Part shown: piece by piece, positions 47,787-56,644 of the stretch
Layout: each line of letters starts with the position of its first letter
How positions within the stretch are numbered: the stretch's first letter is position 1
DNA from: Conexibacter sp. CPCC 205762
Lineage (GTDB): Bacteria > Actinomycetota > Thermoleophilia > Solirubrobacterales > Solirubrobacteraceae
Assembly (NCBI RefSeq): GCF_030646155.1
Contig: NZ_JAUTDN010000006.1
Span: forward strand, 62,001-126,000
Direction of reading: 5' to 3'
Length of the DNA stretch: 64,000 nucleotides
Position numbers and translations under genes: made by a program
Notes under the pieces: generated by a model
Databases searched by the model: none
Told to the model about the DNA's origin: nothing
Seen by the model: the letters and a program-made list of their open reading frames with translations, nothing else

Positions 47787-48585
47787 GAAGGAGAGCCCCG
47801 TGAAGTGGAGCGTGCGCGCGATGAAGGTCGGCCACTGGACGGCCGTCCCCGGTCCCGAGCTGCACTGGATGTCGCACTGGGACGAGTGGCAGCAGGTCGA
47901 CGTGCTGATGCTCGTCGCCAGGAGCGACGACGGCAGGGTCGCGCTCGTCAACACCGGCCCGGGACAGGACTACCTGCCGTTCATGAACGCCCACTGGGCG
48001 AGAGTCGTGCGCGAGGACTGCAGCTTCGACGTCGCGCCGGAGCAGCGGATCGAGGCGATCCTGGCCGCCAACGAGCTGACCCCCGACGACGTCGACTACG
48101 TCATCTGCACGCCGTTCCAGGCGTACACCGTCGGCAACCTGCCGCTGTTCGAGCGGGCGCGGATCTGCCTCTCGCGCAGAGGCTGGGACTTCTTCTTCCA
48201 GAACCCCTATCCGAATCACCCGCACGACTACCGGCCGATGGTCTTCCCGCCGCGCGTGCTCGAATGGCTCGTCTACGAGGCGCACGACCGGATCGTGCTG
48301 CTCGACGACGAGCACGAGCTGGCGCCGGGCCTGCGGACGTTCTTCACCGGCGCCCACCACCGCGCCTCGATCGCGGTCGACCTCGACACCGCCAACGGCC
48401 GCGTGATCGCCTCCGACGCCGCCTTCCTGTACGAGAACGTCGAGCAGAGCACGCTGCTCGGCATCAACGAGAGCATGTACGAGGCGCTCGACGCCTACGC
48501 GCGCTTCCGCCGCGACGCCGACCACTTCGTGCCGCTCTGCGACGGCCGCGTCTTCGACCGCCACCCGGGCGGGGTGATCGCGTGA
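47779..48585 (+). CDS. metallo-beta-lactamase-fold protein with a degenerate metal site
   Basis: 268 residues. The fold resembles the N-acyl-homoserine lactonase group of MBL proteins: VDVLMLVARSDDGRVALVNTG strand region, DDVDYVICTPFQAYTVGNLPLF, TGAHHRASIAVDL and VIASDAAFLYENVE. In active members the second segment carries HxHxDH (as in SSHLHFDHAGN); here it reads TPFQAYTVGN, so three or four metal ligands are missing, while the later His and Asp remain. In a sugar operon a lactonase would be expected between the dehydrogenase and dehydratase steps. The lost ligands mean either a different chemistry or a binding role. Confidence 0.7.
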   Translation: MSEKESPVKWSVRAMKVGHWTAVPGPELHWMSHWDEWQQVDVLMLVARSDDGRVALVNTGPGQDYLPFMNAHWARVVREDCSFDVAPEQRIEAILAANELTPDDVDYVICTPFQAYTVGNLPLFERARICLSRRGWDFFFQNPYPNHPHDYRPMVFPPRVLEWLVYEAHDRIVLLDDEHELAPGLRTFFTGAHHRASIAVDLDTANGRVIASDAAFLYENVEQSTLLGINESMYEALDAYARFRRDADHFVPLCDGRVFDRHPGGVIA

Positions 48586-49349
48586 CCGTGCCCGTCAGCG
48601 AGCGCGTCGCGCTCGTCACCGGCGCCGCACGCGGGATCGGCCGCGGGATCGCGCTGCGGCTCGCCGCCGACGGCTACCGCGTCGCCGTCAACCACCCGAG
48701 CGACGACGACGGGCCGCAGGAGACGCTGCGGCTGATCGCGGCGGCCGGCGGCGAGGCGATCGGCGTCAAGGCCGACGTCGGCGTCGCCGCGCAGGCGCGC
48801 GGGCTCGTCGCCGAGGTGGTCGAGCGGCTCGGCCGTCTCGACGTCGTCGTCTGCAACGCCGGCGTCTGCCCGTTCGGCCCCTTCGACGAGGTCACCGAGG
48901 AGACCTGGGACCGCACCCACCAGGTCAACCTGAAGGGCACCTTCCTCGTCAGCCAGGAGGCCTCGCGCGTGCTGATCGCGCAGGGCGACGGCGGCCGCAT
49001 CGTCGCGATCTCGTCGATCTCGGCGATCGCCGGCGGCTCGATGCAGACCGCCTACACGCCGACGAAGGCGGGCCAGGTCTCGCTGATGCGGTCGCTGGCG
49101 ATCGCGCTCGGTCCGCACGGCATCACCTGCAACTGCGTCGAGCCCGGCACGATCGAGACCGACCTCAACGCGGAGGTGCTCGCCGACCCGGCGATGCGCG
49201 AGCACTATGCCTCCCGCATCCCCACCCGCCGCATCGGCGCGCCGGCCGACATCGCCGCCGCCGTCGCCTTCCTCGTCTCCGACGACGCCGCCTACGTCAA
49301 CGGGACCGAGATCCTGGTCGACGGCGGCGCGCTCGTGAACCTCGCCTAG
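48582..49349 (+). CDS. short-chain dehydrogenase, probable sugar dehydrogenase
   Basis: 255 residues from a GTG overlapping the previous stop (GTGA). Classical SDR: VTGAARGIGRGIALRLA (about 12), CNAGVCPFG (about 90), ISSISAIAGG (Ser, about 142) and YTPTKAG (Tyr/Lys, about 155), with the C-terminal NGTEILVDGGAL. In this setting it probably oxidises the sugar to a lactone, or a ketodeoxy acid intermediate. A frame upstream is open but lies inside the preceding gene. Confidence 0.85.
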   Translation: MTVPVSERVALVTGAARGIGRGIALRLAADGYRVAVNHPSDDDGPQETLRLIAAAGGEAIGVKADVGVAAQARGLVAEVVERLGRLDVVVCNAGVCPFGPFDEVTEETWDRTHQVNLKGTFLVSQEASRVLIAQGDGGRIVAISSISAIAGGSMQTAYTPTKAGQVSLMRSLAIALGPHGITCNCVEPGTIETDLNAEVLADPAMREHYASRIPTRRIGAPADIAAAVAFLVSDDAAYVNGTEILVDGGALVNLA

Positions 49350-49364
49350 CAGGGAGAACCACCG

Positions 49365-50546
49365 ATGAGCATCACCAGCACCGACGCCGACGCCCAGTTC
49401 GCCCGTGTCGAGCCGCTGCTCGACGAGCTGGAGGTCGTCACCGCCTCGTGGGCGTTCGGCAACGCCGGCACCCGCTTCAACGTCGTCCAGCATCCCGGCT
49501 GCCCGCGCAACGTGTGGGAGAAGCTCGACGACGCCGCGACCGTCCACGAGCTGACCGGCGGCGCCGGCAGCGTCGCGCTGATCGTCCCGTGGGACGTCGT
49601 GCCCGACCCGCAGCAGCTGGTCGATGGGCTGGCGCAGCGGAACCTCAAGCCGGGGCCGGTCCGCACCAACCTGTTCCAGGACGACGACTACATGCTCGGC
49701 ACGCTCTGCCACCCCGAGCAGCGCGTCCGCGACAAGGCGATCGGCCACATCCGCGAGTGCGTCGAGCTGGCCCAGGCGGTCGGCTCCGACGTCGTCGGGA
49801 TCTGGCTGCCGGACGGCACCAACTACCCCGGCCAGGACTCGATCATCGAGCGCAAGCGGCGGCTGGAGGCGTCGCTGGACGAGGTCCACGCGCTCTTCCC
49901 GCAGGAGCTGACGCTGCTGCTGGAGTACAAGTTCTTCGAGCCCGCCTTCTACTGGACCGACCTGCCCGACTGGGGCACCTCGCTGATGCACTGCCAGCGG
50001 CTCGGTGACAACGCGAAGGTGCTCGTAGACATGGGCCACCACGCCGCCCACACGAACGTCGAGGGCGTCGTCGCGCAGCTGCTCGACGTCGGCCGCCTCG
50101 GCGGCTTCGACTTCAACAACCGCGCCTACGCCGACGACGACCTGATCGTCGGCTCGGTCGACCCGTTCGAGCTGTTTCTGGTGATGGACGAGCTGGTCTC
50201 CAACTGGGGCAGAGCGAGAGAGGTCGTGCTCGCGCTCGACCAGAACCACAACATCGAGGAGAAGATCCCCGCGGTCGTCCGCTCGGTCCTCAACATCCAG
50301 GAGGCGGCCGCGAAGGCCGCGCTCGTCGACCGTGAGGCGCTCGCCGTCACGCAGGCGGCCGGCGACGTGCTCGGCGGCCACGAGCTGATCCTCGACGCGT
50401 ACAACACCGACGTGCGGCCGCTCGTCGCGCGCTGGCGCGCGCAGCACGGCGCGCCCGAGCAGCCGCTGCGCAGCTATCGCGAGAGCGGCCGCAGAGAGCA
50501 GCTGATCGCCGAGCGCGGCAGCGCCGGCGACGGCGGCTGGGGCTGA
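49365..50546 (+). CDS. RhaI-like sugar isomerase paralogue with altered metal ligand
   Basis: 393 residues, clearly homologous to rhaI at 20815 along its full length (LEYKFFEPAFYWTDLPDWG, VLVDMGHHAAHTNVE, DDDLIVGSVDPFELFL). At the place of His260 in that protein (GGFHFNNRKYGDDDL) this one has Asp249 (GGFDFNNRAYADDDL), a residue known as a metal ligand in RhaI-type isomerases. The acidic cluster and the GHH motif remain. Either the metal site tolerates Asp or the reaction has changed. A ribosome site (AGGGAGAA) precedes the ATG. Confidence 0.82.
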   Translation: MSITSTDADAQFARVEPLLDELEVVTASWAFGNAGTRFNVVQHPGCPRNVWEKLDDAATVHELTGGAGSVALIVPWDVVPDPQQLVDGLAQRNLKPGPVRTNLFQDDDYMLGTLCHPEQRVRDKAIGHIRECVELAQAVGSDVVGIWLPDGTNYPGQDSIIERKRRLEASLDEVHALFPQELTLLLEYKFFEPAFYWTDLPDWGTSLMHCQRLGDNAKVLVDMGHHAAHTNVEGVVAQLLDVGRLGGFDFNNRAYADDDLIVGSVDPFELFLVMDELVSNWGRAREVVLALDQNHNIEEKIPAVVRSVLNIQEAAAKAALVDREALAVTQAAGDVLGGHELILDAYNTDVRPLVARWRAQHGAPEQPLRSYRESGRREQLIAERGSAGDGGWG

Positions 50547-50551
50547 TCGCC

Positions 50552-52105
50552 GTGAGCGCCCAGATCGCCACCTTCCGCTCCGCCGACCCGCGCAGCGGCG
50601 CGCCGCTGGAGCCAGCCTTCGCCGACGCGCAGCCGGCGGCGGTGGTCGCCGCCGCCGACCGCGCCGCGGCCGCCTTCGCCGCCGAGTGGGAGGCGCGCAG
50701 CTTCTCCGACGCCGCGCTGCTGTGCGCGATCGCCGACGGCATCGAGGCCTCGGCCGCGGCGCTGCGCGAGCGCGCGCAGGCCGAGACGGGCCTGCCGGCG
50801 GCGCGGCTGGAGGGCGAGCTGGCGCGCACGGTCGGTCAGCTGCGCGCCTTCGCCGCCGTCGCCGAGCGCGGCGACCTGCTCGACCCGATCGTCGACCGCG
50901 CCGATCCCGGCGCGACGCCGCCGAAGCCCGACCAGCGGCGCGCGAACGTGCCGATCGGACCGGTCGCGGTCTTCGCCGCCAGCAACTTCCCGTTCGCCTT
51001 CAGCGTCGCCGGCGGCGACACCGCCGCGGCGCTGGCGGCCGGCTGCCCGGTCGTGCTGAAGGCGCATCCGGCGCATCCGCGCACCTCCGAGCTGACCGCC
51101 GCGGTCGTCGCCGAGGCGGTCGCGTTCGCGGGCGCGCCGGCGGCGTGGTTCCAGCTGCTGCACGGCAGCGGGCCGGCGGTCGGGCAGGCGCTCGCGCGCG
51201 CCGACGCGATCGAGGCGGTCGCCTTCACCGGCTCGTTCGCCGGCGGCAGCGCGCTCGCGCGCGCCGCCGCCGAGCGGGCGCGCCCGATCCCGGTCTTCGC
51301 CGAGATGGGCTCGCTCAACCCGCTGCTGGTGACGCCCGCCGCCGCGGCCGCGCGCGGCGAGCAGATCGCCGACGGCCTCGCGGCCGCGGTCACCGGCTCG
51401 GCCGGGCAGCTGTGCACGAAGCCGGGCCTGATCGCGCTCGTCGACGACGCCGCCGGCCGCGCGCTCGCGGCGCGGTTGGCGCAGCGGCTGGGAGAGGTCG
51501 AGCCGGCGGCGATGCTGACGGCGCGGCTGCGCGACGGCTTCGCCACCGCGGCGGCGCTGGCGCTCGGCGACGAGCGCGTCGAGACCGTCGTCGCGGCCGC
51601 CGCCGACCGGCGCCCCGGCGCCTGGCAGGCGCCGCTGCTCGGCGCCGTTCGCGCACGCGCGCTGGAGGCCGGCGACGCGCTGCTGGAGGAGCTGTTCGGG
51701 CCGGCCGCGCTGATCGCCTGGTGCGAGGACGCCGCCGAGCTGGCGGCGCTGCCGGCGCGGCTGCCGGCGGCGCTGACCGGCAGCGTCCACGGCGAGCGCG
51801 GCGAGCCGCTGCTGGCGACGCTCGTGCGGAGGCTGGCGGCGCGCGTCGGCCGCGTCGTCGTCGACGGCTACCCGACCGGCGTCGCCGTCGGCTGGGCGAC
51901 CGTCCACGGCGGCCCCTGGCCGGCGACGAGCGCGGCGGCGACGACGTCGGTCGGGATGACGGCGGCGCTGCGGTTCATGCGCCCGGTCGGCTACCAGGGG
52001 CTGGCGGACGAGCTGCTGCCGCCTGCCCTGCGCGACGCCAACCCGCTCGGGCTGGTGCGGCGGCTCGACGGCCGTCTGACCGACGCCGCCGTCGAACGGC
52101 GCTGA
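50552..52105 (+). CDS. aldehyde dehydrogenase, ketoglutarate-semialdehyde type
   Basis: 517 residues from a GTG 5 bases after the isomerase stop. ALDH superfamily: FAASNFPFAFSVAGGDTAAAL (in part SNFPFAFSVAGGD), Glu251 in FAEMGSLNP and catalytic Cys288 in GSAGQLCTKPG. The long form with these motifs is the alpha-ketoglutaric semialdehyde dehydrogenase group, which ends oxidative pentose and aldarate pathways; lactaldehyde or another aldehyde would be the alternative here. It is the last gene of the operon; its stop and that of the convergent small gene form the palindrome TGAGCGCTCA (52103-52112). Confidence 0.82.
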   Translation: MSAQIATFRSADPRSGAPLEPAFADAQPAAVVAAADRAAAAFAAEWEARSFSDAALLCAIADGIEASAAALRERAQAETGLPAARLEGELARTVGQLRAFAAVAERGDLLDPIVDRADPGATPPKPDQRRANVPIGPVAVFAASNFPFAFSVAGGDTAAALAAGCPVVLKAHPAHPRTSELTAAVVAEAVAFAGAPAAWFQLLHGSGPAVGQALARADAIEAVAFTGSFAGGSALARAAAERARPIPVFAEMGSLNPLLVTPAAAAARGEQIADGLAAAVTGSAGQLCTKPGLIALVDDAAGRALAARLAQRLGEVEPAAMLTARLRDGFATAAALALGDERVETVVAAAADRRPGAWQAPLLGAVRARALEAGDALLEELFGPAALIAWCEDAAELAALPARLPAALTGSVHGERGEPLLATLVRRLAARVGRVVVDGYPTGVAVGWATVHGGPWPATSAAATTSVGMTAALRFMRPVGYQGLADELLPPALRDANPLGLVRRLDGRLTDAAVERR

Positions 52106-52109
52106 GCGC

Positions 52110-52250
52110 TCACACGAGCCAGACGCGCAACGCGACGACGAGCGCGATCAGCAGGATCAGCAGCAGCTGGCGGACGAACAGGCGCCGCTCGGCGCGGTCC
52201 TGCTCGCGCGCCTCGAGGTCGCCGCTGTCGATCAGGTCGGGGAGCGTCAT
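52110..52250 (-). CDS. 46-residue single-span membrane protein
   Basis: Starts at the ATG 52248-52250, overlapping the stop of the glycosyltransferase gene (ATGA). The first 27 residues are charged (DLEAREQDRAERRLF) and helical; the last about 18 (LLLILLIALVVALRVWLV) form one membrane span ending at the C-terminus. Too short for most gene callers but strongly supported by coupling and by a near-identical degenerate copy at 40023. A small accessory subunit of the glycosyltransferase is the simplest idea. Confidence 0.75.
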   Translation of the reverse strand: MTLPDLIDSGDLEAREQDRAERRLFVRQLLLILLIALVVALRVWLV

Positions 52251-53701
52251 GTCAGCTCCCCGACCGCACCGACCTTCTCCGTCTTGTCCCATCTCATCTC
52301 CGCACCGCGCGCCTCCTTGACGTAGGCGGCGGCGGTGATCGCGCACAGCAGCGGGCCGTAGCCGACGATGTAGATGCCGGGTGCGAGCAGGCCGCGCAGC
52401 CGTCTCGGCAGCACGCTGTCGAGCAGCTTCAGCAGCCACGCTGCCAGCATCGAGGCCGACAGCCAAACGTAGGCGAACAGCAGGATGCCGGTCGCGAGGC
52501 CGTCGGCGGGGTCGATCCCGGCGTCGCGCAGCCAGCCGGCGAAGGTGTCCTCGAACAGCGGCGGATAGAGCGCGTAGAGGATGATCAGCAACGCCACCAG
52601 GCCGGGGAAGAAGATCCCCTCGCGCCAGGTCCGGCGGGCGGTCGCGGGGTCGATCGAGAAGCTCGACAGCGTCACGAACAGGTACGTGACGACGTTCAGG
52701 AACCAGAGCGTGCGGAAGACCTCCAGCGAGGTCCCTCTGTCGAGGAACCACAGCCCCAGCAGCGCGCCCGAGGAGGTGAGCATGAAGACCGGCATCAGGA
52801 AGACCGAGAACCAGATCAGCGCGAAGCCGATCCCGCCGAGCGAGCCGGCGCTGCCGCGCCGCAGCCAGATGCGGCGGAAGCGGCGCGTCACCTGCACGTT
52901 GCCGCGCCCCCAGCGCAGCCGCTGCTTCCACAGCCCGGTGATCTCGCGCGGCTCTTCGGCCCAGACGATCGCGTTGGGCTCGAACACGACCCGCTTGCCG
53001 GCCAGCTGCACGCCGAGCGTCGTGACGGTGTCCTCGGCGAGCGTCGCGGTGTCGATCTGGCCGCCGACGGCGTCGAGGCTCTGGCGCCGCAGCAGCTGCG
53101 CGCCGCCGGCCAGGCAGGCCTGCGCGCCGAGCACGTTCTGCGCTCGCCGCGCCGCCGCCTGCGCGGTCACGTACTCGAACGAGACGAAGCGGTTCATCCA
53201 GTTGCCGGGGCGGCTGCCCTCCTTGATGTAGCCGGTGACGGCGCCGACCTGCTCGTCGGCGAGGTGGCGCGTCATCCGCCGCAGCGACGGCGGCGTGAAG
53301 ATCACGTCGGCGTCGATCACCAGCACCGCCTCGTACCAGCCCTCGGCGCGGATGATCCGCAGCCCGTGGTTGATCGTGTGGGCCTTGCCCTCGCCGCCCT
53401 TCTCACGCCGCAGGTGGAAGACCGTGCCCGGGTGCAGCTCGGCCTTCGCCAGCACCTTCTGCGGCGTCTCGTCGGTCGAGGCGTCGTCGACGACGTAGAC
53501 GCGCAGGCGGTCGCCCGGGTACTCCAGCGCCAGCAGCTGCTCGATCGTGCGCTCGATCACCGCCGCCTCGTTCCAGGCCGGGATCACGATCGCGACGCGC
53601 GGATAGAACGGCTCGCGCGGCGTCGTGCGCCGCAGGCCGTGGAAGCTGGCGAGGAGGAACTGATAGCAGCCGGCGATCAGCGGGATCGCGCCGACCAGCA
53701 C
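52247..53701 (-). CDS. processive family 2 glycosyltransferase, membrane-bound
   Basis: 484 residues from a GTG at 53699-53701, inside the first membrane segment, so the true start could be a little upstream although no better start codon is seen. GT2 motifs: VVDDASTDE (about 65), LVIDADVIF (about 121), LAEDTVTT (about 217) and QRLRWGRG (QxxRW, about 253). The C-terminal half has about five membrane spans. This is the architecture of poly-N-acetylglucosamine, cellulose and hyaluronan synthases, which polymerise and export a glycan. Cysteine- and PilZ-type c-di-GMP domains are absent. It is part of the cassette with a deacetylase, an ATP-grasp enzyme and a PHP protein. Confidence 0.87.
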   Translation of the reverse strand: MLVGAIPLIAGCYQFLLASFHGLRRTTPREPFYPRVAIVIPAWNEAAVIERTIEQLLALEYPGDRLRVYVVDDASTDETPQKVLAKAELHPGTVFHLRREKGGEGKAHTINHGLRIIRAEGWYEAVLVIDADVIFTPPSLRRMTRHLADEQVGAVTGYIKEGSRPGNWMNRFVSFEYVTAQAAARRAQNVLGAQACLAGGAQLLRRQSLDAVGGQIDTATLAEDTVTTLGVQLAGKRVVFEPNAIVWAEEPREITGLWKQRLRWGRGNVQVTRRFRRIWLRRGSAGSLGGIGFALIWFSVFLMPVFMLTSSGALLGLWFLDRGTSLEVFRTLWFLNVVTYLFVTLSSFSIDPATARRTWREGIFFPGLVALLIILYALYPPLFEDTFAGWLRDAGIDPADGLATGILLFAYVWLSASMLAAWLLKLLDSVLPRRLRGLLAPGIYIVGYGPLLCAITAAAYVKEARGAEMRWDKTEKVGAVGELT

Positions 53702-53768
53702 GAGCGCGACGAGGATCGGCCGGAGGACGTCGTCGACCTGCAGGAGAACTCCCGGATCGCGGCGCGCG

Positions 53769-54494
53769 TCAGCGCGCCGCGGCCTCCGACAGCTCGCGCA
53801 CGACCCGCAGGCAGTGGTCGTAGCGGCCGATCGTGTCGCGTCTGTGGCTGTCGGTGCTCATCAGCAGCGGCACGCCGCGCGCGACGAACGGCGCCAGCGT
53901 CGCCGCCGACGGCGTGCGGTAGCGCTCGTTGACCTCGATCCGGTTGCCGGTGTCGTAGGTCGTCTGCGCGAGCGACTCGATCAGCTGCAGCGGCACGTCC
54001 TCCTCGCGCACGCCGATCTTCGGCAGGATGCTGAAGATGTGCGCGATCACGATTCTGCCTGGATGCTGCGGCAGGCAGCTCTCGGTCGCCTGCAGCAGGC
54101 CGGCGACGACCTCCTCGGCGCGGTAGCGGCCCGACTCGATCCCCTCGCGCACCTCGTCGGGGTGGTGGACCCCGTCGGCCATCGGCACCTGGTGGTCGGC
54201 GGCGTAGATCCAGCTGACGCCGTCGAGCGGGCCGTCGGGCATGTCGAGCGTGCCGGCGGTGTCGAGCAGCTTCGCCTCGATCCCGCAGTGGAGCGTCAGC
54301 GGCGTCTCGGTCTCCAGCGCCGCGACCGCCGCCGTGTACTCCGGCAGCCAGGCGGTGTCGCGCCGCACGTGGTCGACGCAGCACAGCTCGACGAGGCCGA
54401 ACGCCTCCGCCTCGGCGACGTTGGCCTCGATCGTGTCGGCGCCGTCGGAGAAGGTCGAGTGGACCTGCATGTCCTGCGTCGCGGCGGCGATCAT
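53769..54494 (-). CDS. PHP-domain metal-dependent hydrolase
   Basis: 241 residues from the ATG at 54492-54494, overlapping the ATP-grasp stop. PHP motifs: MQVHSTFSDGADT (metal His, about 11), CCVDHVRRD, LHCGIEAKLLD (Glu), HIFSILPK and the closing STDSHRRDTIG. Proteins like this hydrolyse phosphoesters (histidinol phosphatase-like) with two or three metals. Role in the cassette might be to release phosphate from a sugar or nucleotide precursor. No substrate can be named. Confidence 0.83.
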   Translation of the reverse strand: MIAAATQDMQVHSTFSDGADTIEANVAEAEAFGLVELCCVDHVRRDTAWLPEYTAAVAALETETPLTLHCGIEAKLLDTAGTLDMPDGPLDGVSWIYAADHQVPMADGVHHPDEVREGIESGRYRAEEVVAGLLQATESCLPQHPGRIVIAHIFSILPKIGVREEDVPLQLIESLAQTTYDTGNRIEVNERYRTPSAATLAPFVARGVPLLMSTDSHRRDTIGRYDHCLRVVRELSEAAAR

Positions 54495-55504
54495 GCTCCG
54501 CTCCCGACGCGCGCGGCGGCCTCGCGCAGCGCGACGATCTCGCCGAAGTCGAAGAAGTGCTCGGTGAACGTCCGCACCATCGCGATCTCCTCGAACGGCA
54601 GCGGCCCCTGCGGCGGCGGCGCGCCGAGCGCCTCCGCGACCGCCAGCGACGGCATGTCGATCCCGGCCGCGATCGTCAGCGGCATCGTGCCGGGGAAGCG
54701 CGGGTTGACCTCCAGCAGCGCAGGCTCGCCGCTGCTGGCCTCCTTCACCTGCACGTTGGCGACGGTCGTCAGGCCGATCAGCCTCGCGACGGCGGCGCCG
54801 AACGCCTCCAGCGCCGGGTCGTGGACGGTGCGGCCGGTGATCGCGATCCCGGAGTCGACCTTCAGCCGCTCGCGCGGGACGACCGCCAGCACCTCGCCGT
54901 CCTGGCCGCAGAGCACGTCGAGCGAGTACTCGGGGCCGGGCAGCAGCTCCTGGATCAGCAGCGTCGCGTCGCGCTCCAGCGCCGCCAGCTCCGCCTCCGT
55001 GGCCAGCAGCGCGATCCCGCGCGAGCCGCTGCCGCTGCGCGGCTTGACGATCACCGGCAGGTCCGGCTCGGACGGGTCGAAGGAGCCGTCGACGAGCCAG
55101 CAGCGCGGCGTTCGCACGTGTCTGCGGCAGCGCGCGTCGAGCGCCCACTTGTCGAGGCAGACGGCGAGCGTCTGCTCGTCGGCGAGCACGAGCGTGACGC
55201 CGGCGGCGGCGAACCGCTCGCGCTCGCGCGCCAGCGGCAGCAGCTCGCTGTCGACCGTCGGCACGAGCACGTCGACGGCCTCGCGCTCGCACAGCTCGAA
55301 GATCCGCTCGGCGAAGGCGGGGTCGTCGCCGCGCGGAAGGATGAAGCGCTGCCCCGGCGGGACGTGGTAGAGGCCGGCGGCGTACGGGTCGATGTCGCCG
55401 GCCAGCAGCGTCAGCCTGTCGCTGGCGATCGACTGCATGACGGCGATTCCGGAGGGGCCGCCGGCGCCGGTGACGAGCACGCGGCCGGGCAGGTCAACGG
55501 GCAT
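54491..55504 (-). CDS. ATP-grasp enzyme, CarB-like
   Basis: 337 residues. An N-terminal preATP-grasp fold (RVLVTGAGGPSGIAVMQSI, about 8) leads to DVLVPTVDSELLPLA, the ATP-grasp lid VIVKPRSGSGSRGIALL (about 151) and the metal-binding LLEVNPRFPGTMPL (about 265). It should join a carboxylate to an amine or other nucleophile with ATP. With a deacetylase beside it (free amino sugar) one can imagine re-acylation of an amino sugar with an amino acid; this is inference. Its start overlaps the deacetylase gene by 11 bases. Confidence 0.82.
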   Translation of the reverse strand: MPVDLPGRVLVTGAGGPSGIAVMQSIASDRLTLLAGDIDPYAAGLYHVPPGQRFILPRGDDPAFAERIFELCEREAVDVLVPTVDSELLPLARERERFAAAGVTLVLADEQTLAVCLDKWALDARCRRHVRTPRCWLVDGSFDPSEPDLPVIVKPRSGSGSRGIALLATEAELAALERDATLLIQELLPGPEYSLDVLCGQDGEVLAVVPRERLKVDSGIAITGRTVHDPALEAFGAAVARLIGLTTVANVQVKEASSGEPALLEVNPRFPGTMPLTIAAGIDMPSLAVAEALGAPPPQGPLPFEEIAMVRTFTEHFFDFGEIVALREAAARVGSGA

Positions 55505-56564
55505 CGGCTACCTCCTGAGGGAGCGTGGAGAGGGAGTCGTCGGCGCTCGTGTCGGCCTCGCGCACGACCTCCAGCGGCTCGACGTAACGGGCTTGGGTGA
55601 AGCGCGACCAGTAGCGGGCGGTCGAGCGCATCAGCTCCTCGTCGAGGTAGGCGCGGACGGCGGTCTGCGAGGCGAAGGCGCGGATCACCTCCAGCTTTCT
55701 GTCGACGTAGGGGTCGATCGCGACGAACTTCGTCGGCTTGAACTCGACCGTCGTCGAAGGCGCCTGGTAGCAGTAGACGCGCGGGATCCCGCGTGCGGCC
55801 ACGAGCGTCGCGTGGTGGACGTTGCGGTGGTCCTGGTGGACGTCCTTCGACGTGTGCGTGTAGACCGTCGTCGGCAGCACCTGGTCGATCACGCGCTTGA
55901 TCACGCTGATCGTCGTGCCGCCGTCGCTGACGCTCGTGTCGGACAGGTCGGTGTGGAACAGGCGCGCGCCCATCAACTCGGCCGCGAGCTGCGACTCGGC
56001 GGCGCGCTCGGCCGCCTCGCCGCCCTGCTCGCCGCCGGTCAGCGTCAGCACCGCGACCTCGTGGCCGGCGGCGCTGTGGCGCAGCAGGATCCCGCCGACG
56101 CCGATCTCGACGTCGTCGGGGTGGGCGCCGACCGCGAGCACCCGCTCGCGCCCCTTCGCGCGCCGGTCGCGTGTCAATGCCATCAGCTCACGCGCCTTCG
56201 CGACCAGCTTCGGCGGCTGCACCGGCTTGGTCAGGTAGTCGTCGGCCCCGGCGCGGATCGCCTCGACGGCGTGGTCGAAGCTGGCGTGGCCGGACAGCAT
56301 CAGCACCGCCAGGTCGGGCTGCGCCGACTTCGCGTGGCGGACCATCTCGTGGCCGTTCATGCCCGGCAGGTCGATGTCGGACAGCAGCAGGTCCCACGGC
56401 CGCAGCGAGAGCTGCGCGACCGCCTGCTCGGCGCTCGGCGCCCAGACGATCTCGCCGAGCGGCGTCAGCAGCTCGATCACGACGGCCGCCAGCACGTCGT
56501 CGTCCTCGACGAAGAGGATCAGCCCGTCTTGTCCCTGCGTTCCCGCCATGCCTCCGGTCACCAT
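55494..56564 (-). CDS. response-regulator receiver fused to a PIG-L (LmbE) deacetylase
   Basis: 356 residues; start ATG 56562-56564, with GTG 56561 and ATG 56549 as alternatives. Residues about 15-130 are a receiver domain: FVEDDDVL acidic pair, LLLSDIDLPGMNG with the phospho-accepting Asp (about 61), LMLSGH (Ser of the T/S switch) and LTKPVQPP (Lys). From about 140 comes a PIG-L deacetylase: AVGAHPDDVEIGVGG (about 142) and HQDHRNVHHAT (about 247) provide the zinc ligands. Such enzymes remove N-acetyl groups from amino sugars. The fusion suggests that phosphorylation directly switches catalysis. First gene of the cassette, divergent from an HPt protein. Confidence 0.88.
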   Translation of the reverse strand: MVTGGMAGTQGQDGLILFVEDDDVLAAVVIELLTPLGEIVWAPSAEQAVAQLSLRPWDLLLSDIDLPGMNGHEMVRHAKSAQPDLAVLMLSGHASFDHAVEAIRAGADDYLTKPVQPPKLVAKARELMALTRDRRAKGRERVLAVGAHPDDVEIGVGGILLRHSAAGHEVAVLTLTGGEQGGEAAERAAESQLAAELMGARLFHTDLSDTSVSDGGTTISVIKRVIDQVLPTTVYTHTSKDVHQDHRNVHHATLVAARGIPRVYCYQAPSTTVEFKPTKFVAIDPYVDRKLEVIRAFASQTAVRAYLDEELMRSTARYWSRFTQARYVEPLEVVREADTSADDSLSTLPQEVADAR

Positions 56565-56644
56565 TCCCTGCTTGACCGGAACCTAGCGCTCCGATCGCCG
56601 ATTCGGGGAGTGGGATGCCGCTTCGCGTGGCATCATCGGCGCAA

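Noticed and set aside
52247-52931. Reading the frame 52110-52931 as one long protein containing the small membrane protein
   Set aside because: Its upstream part is antisense-free but lies in another frame of the glycosyltransferase; the ATGA coupling at 52247-52250 gives a natural start for a 46-residue product.
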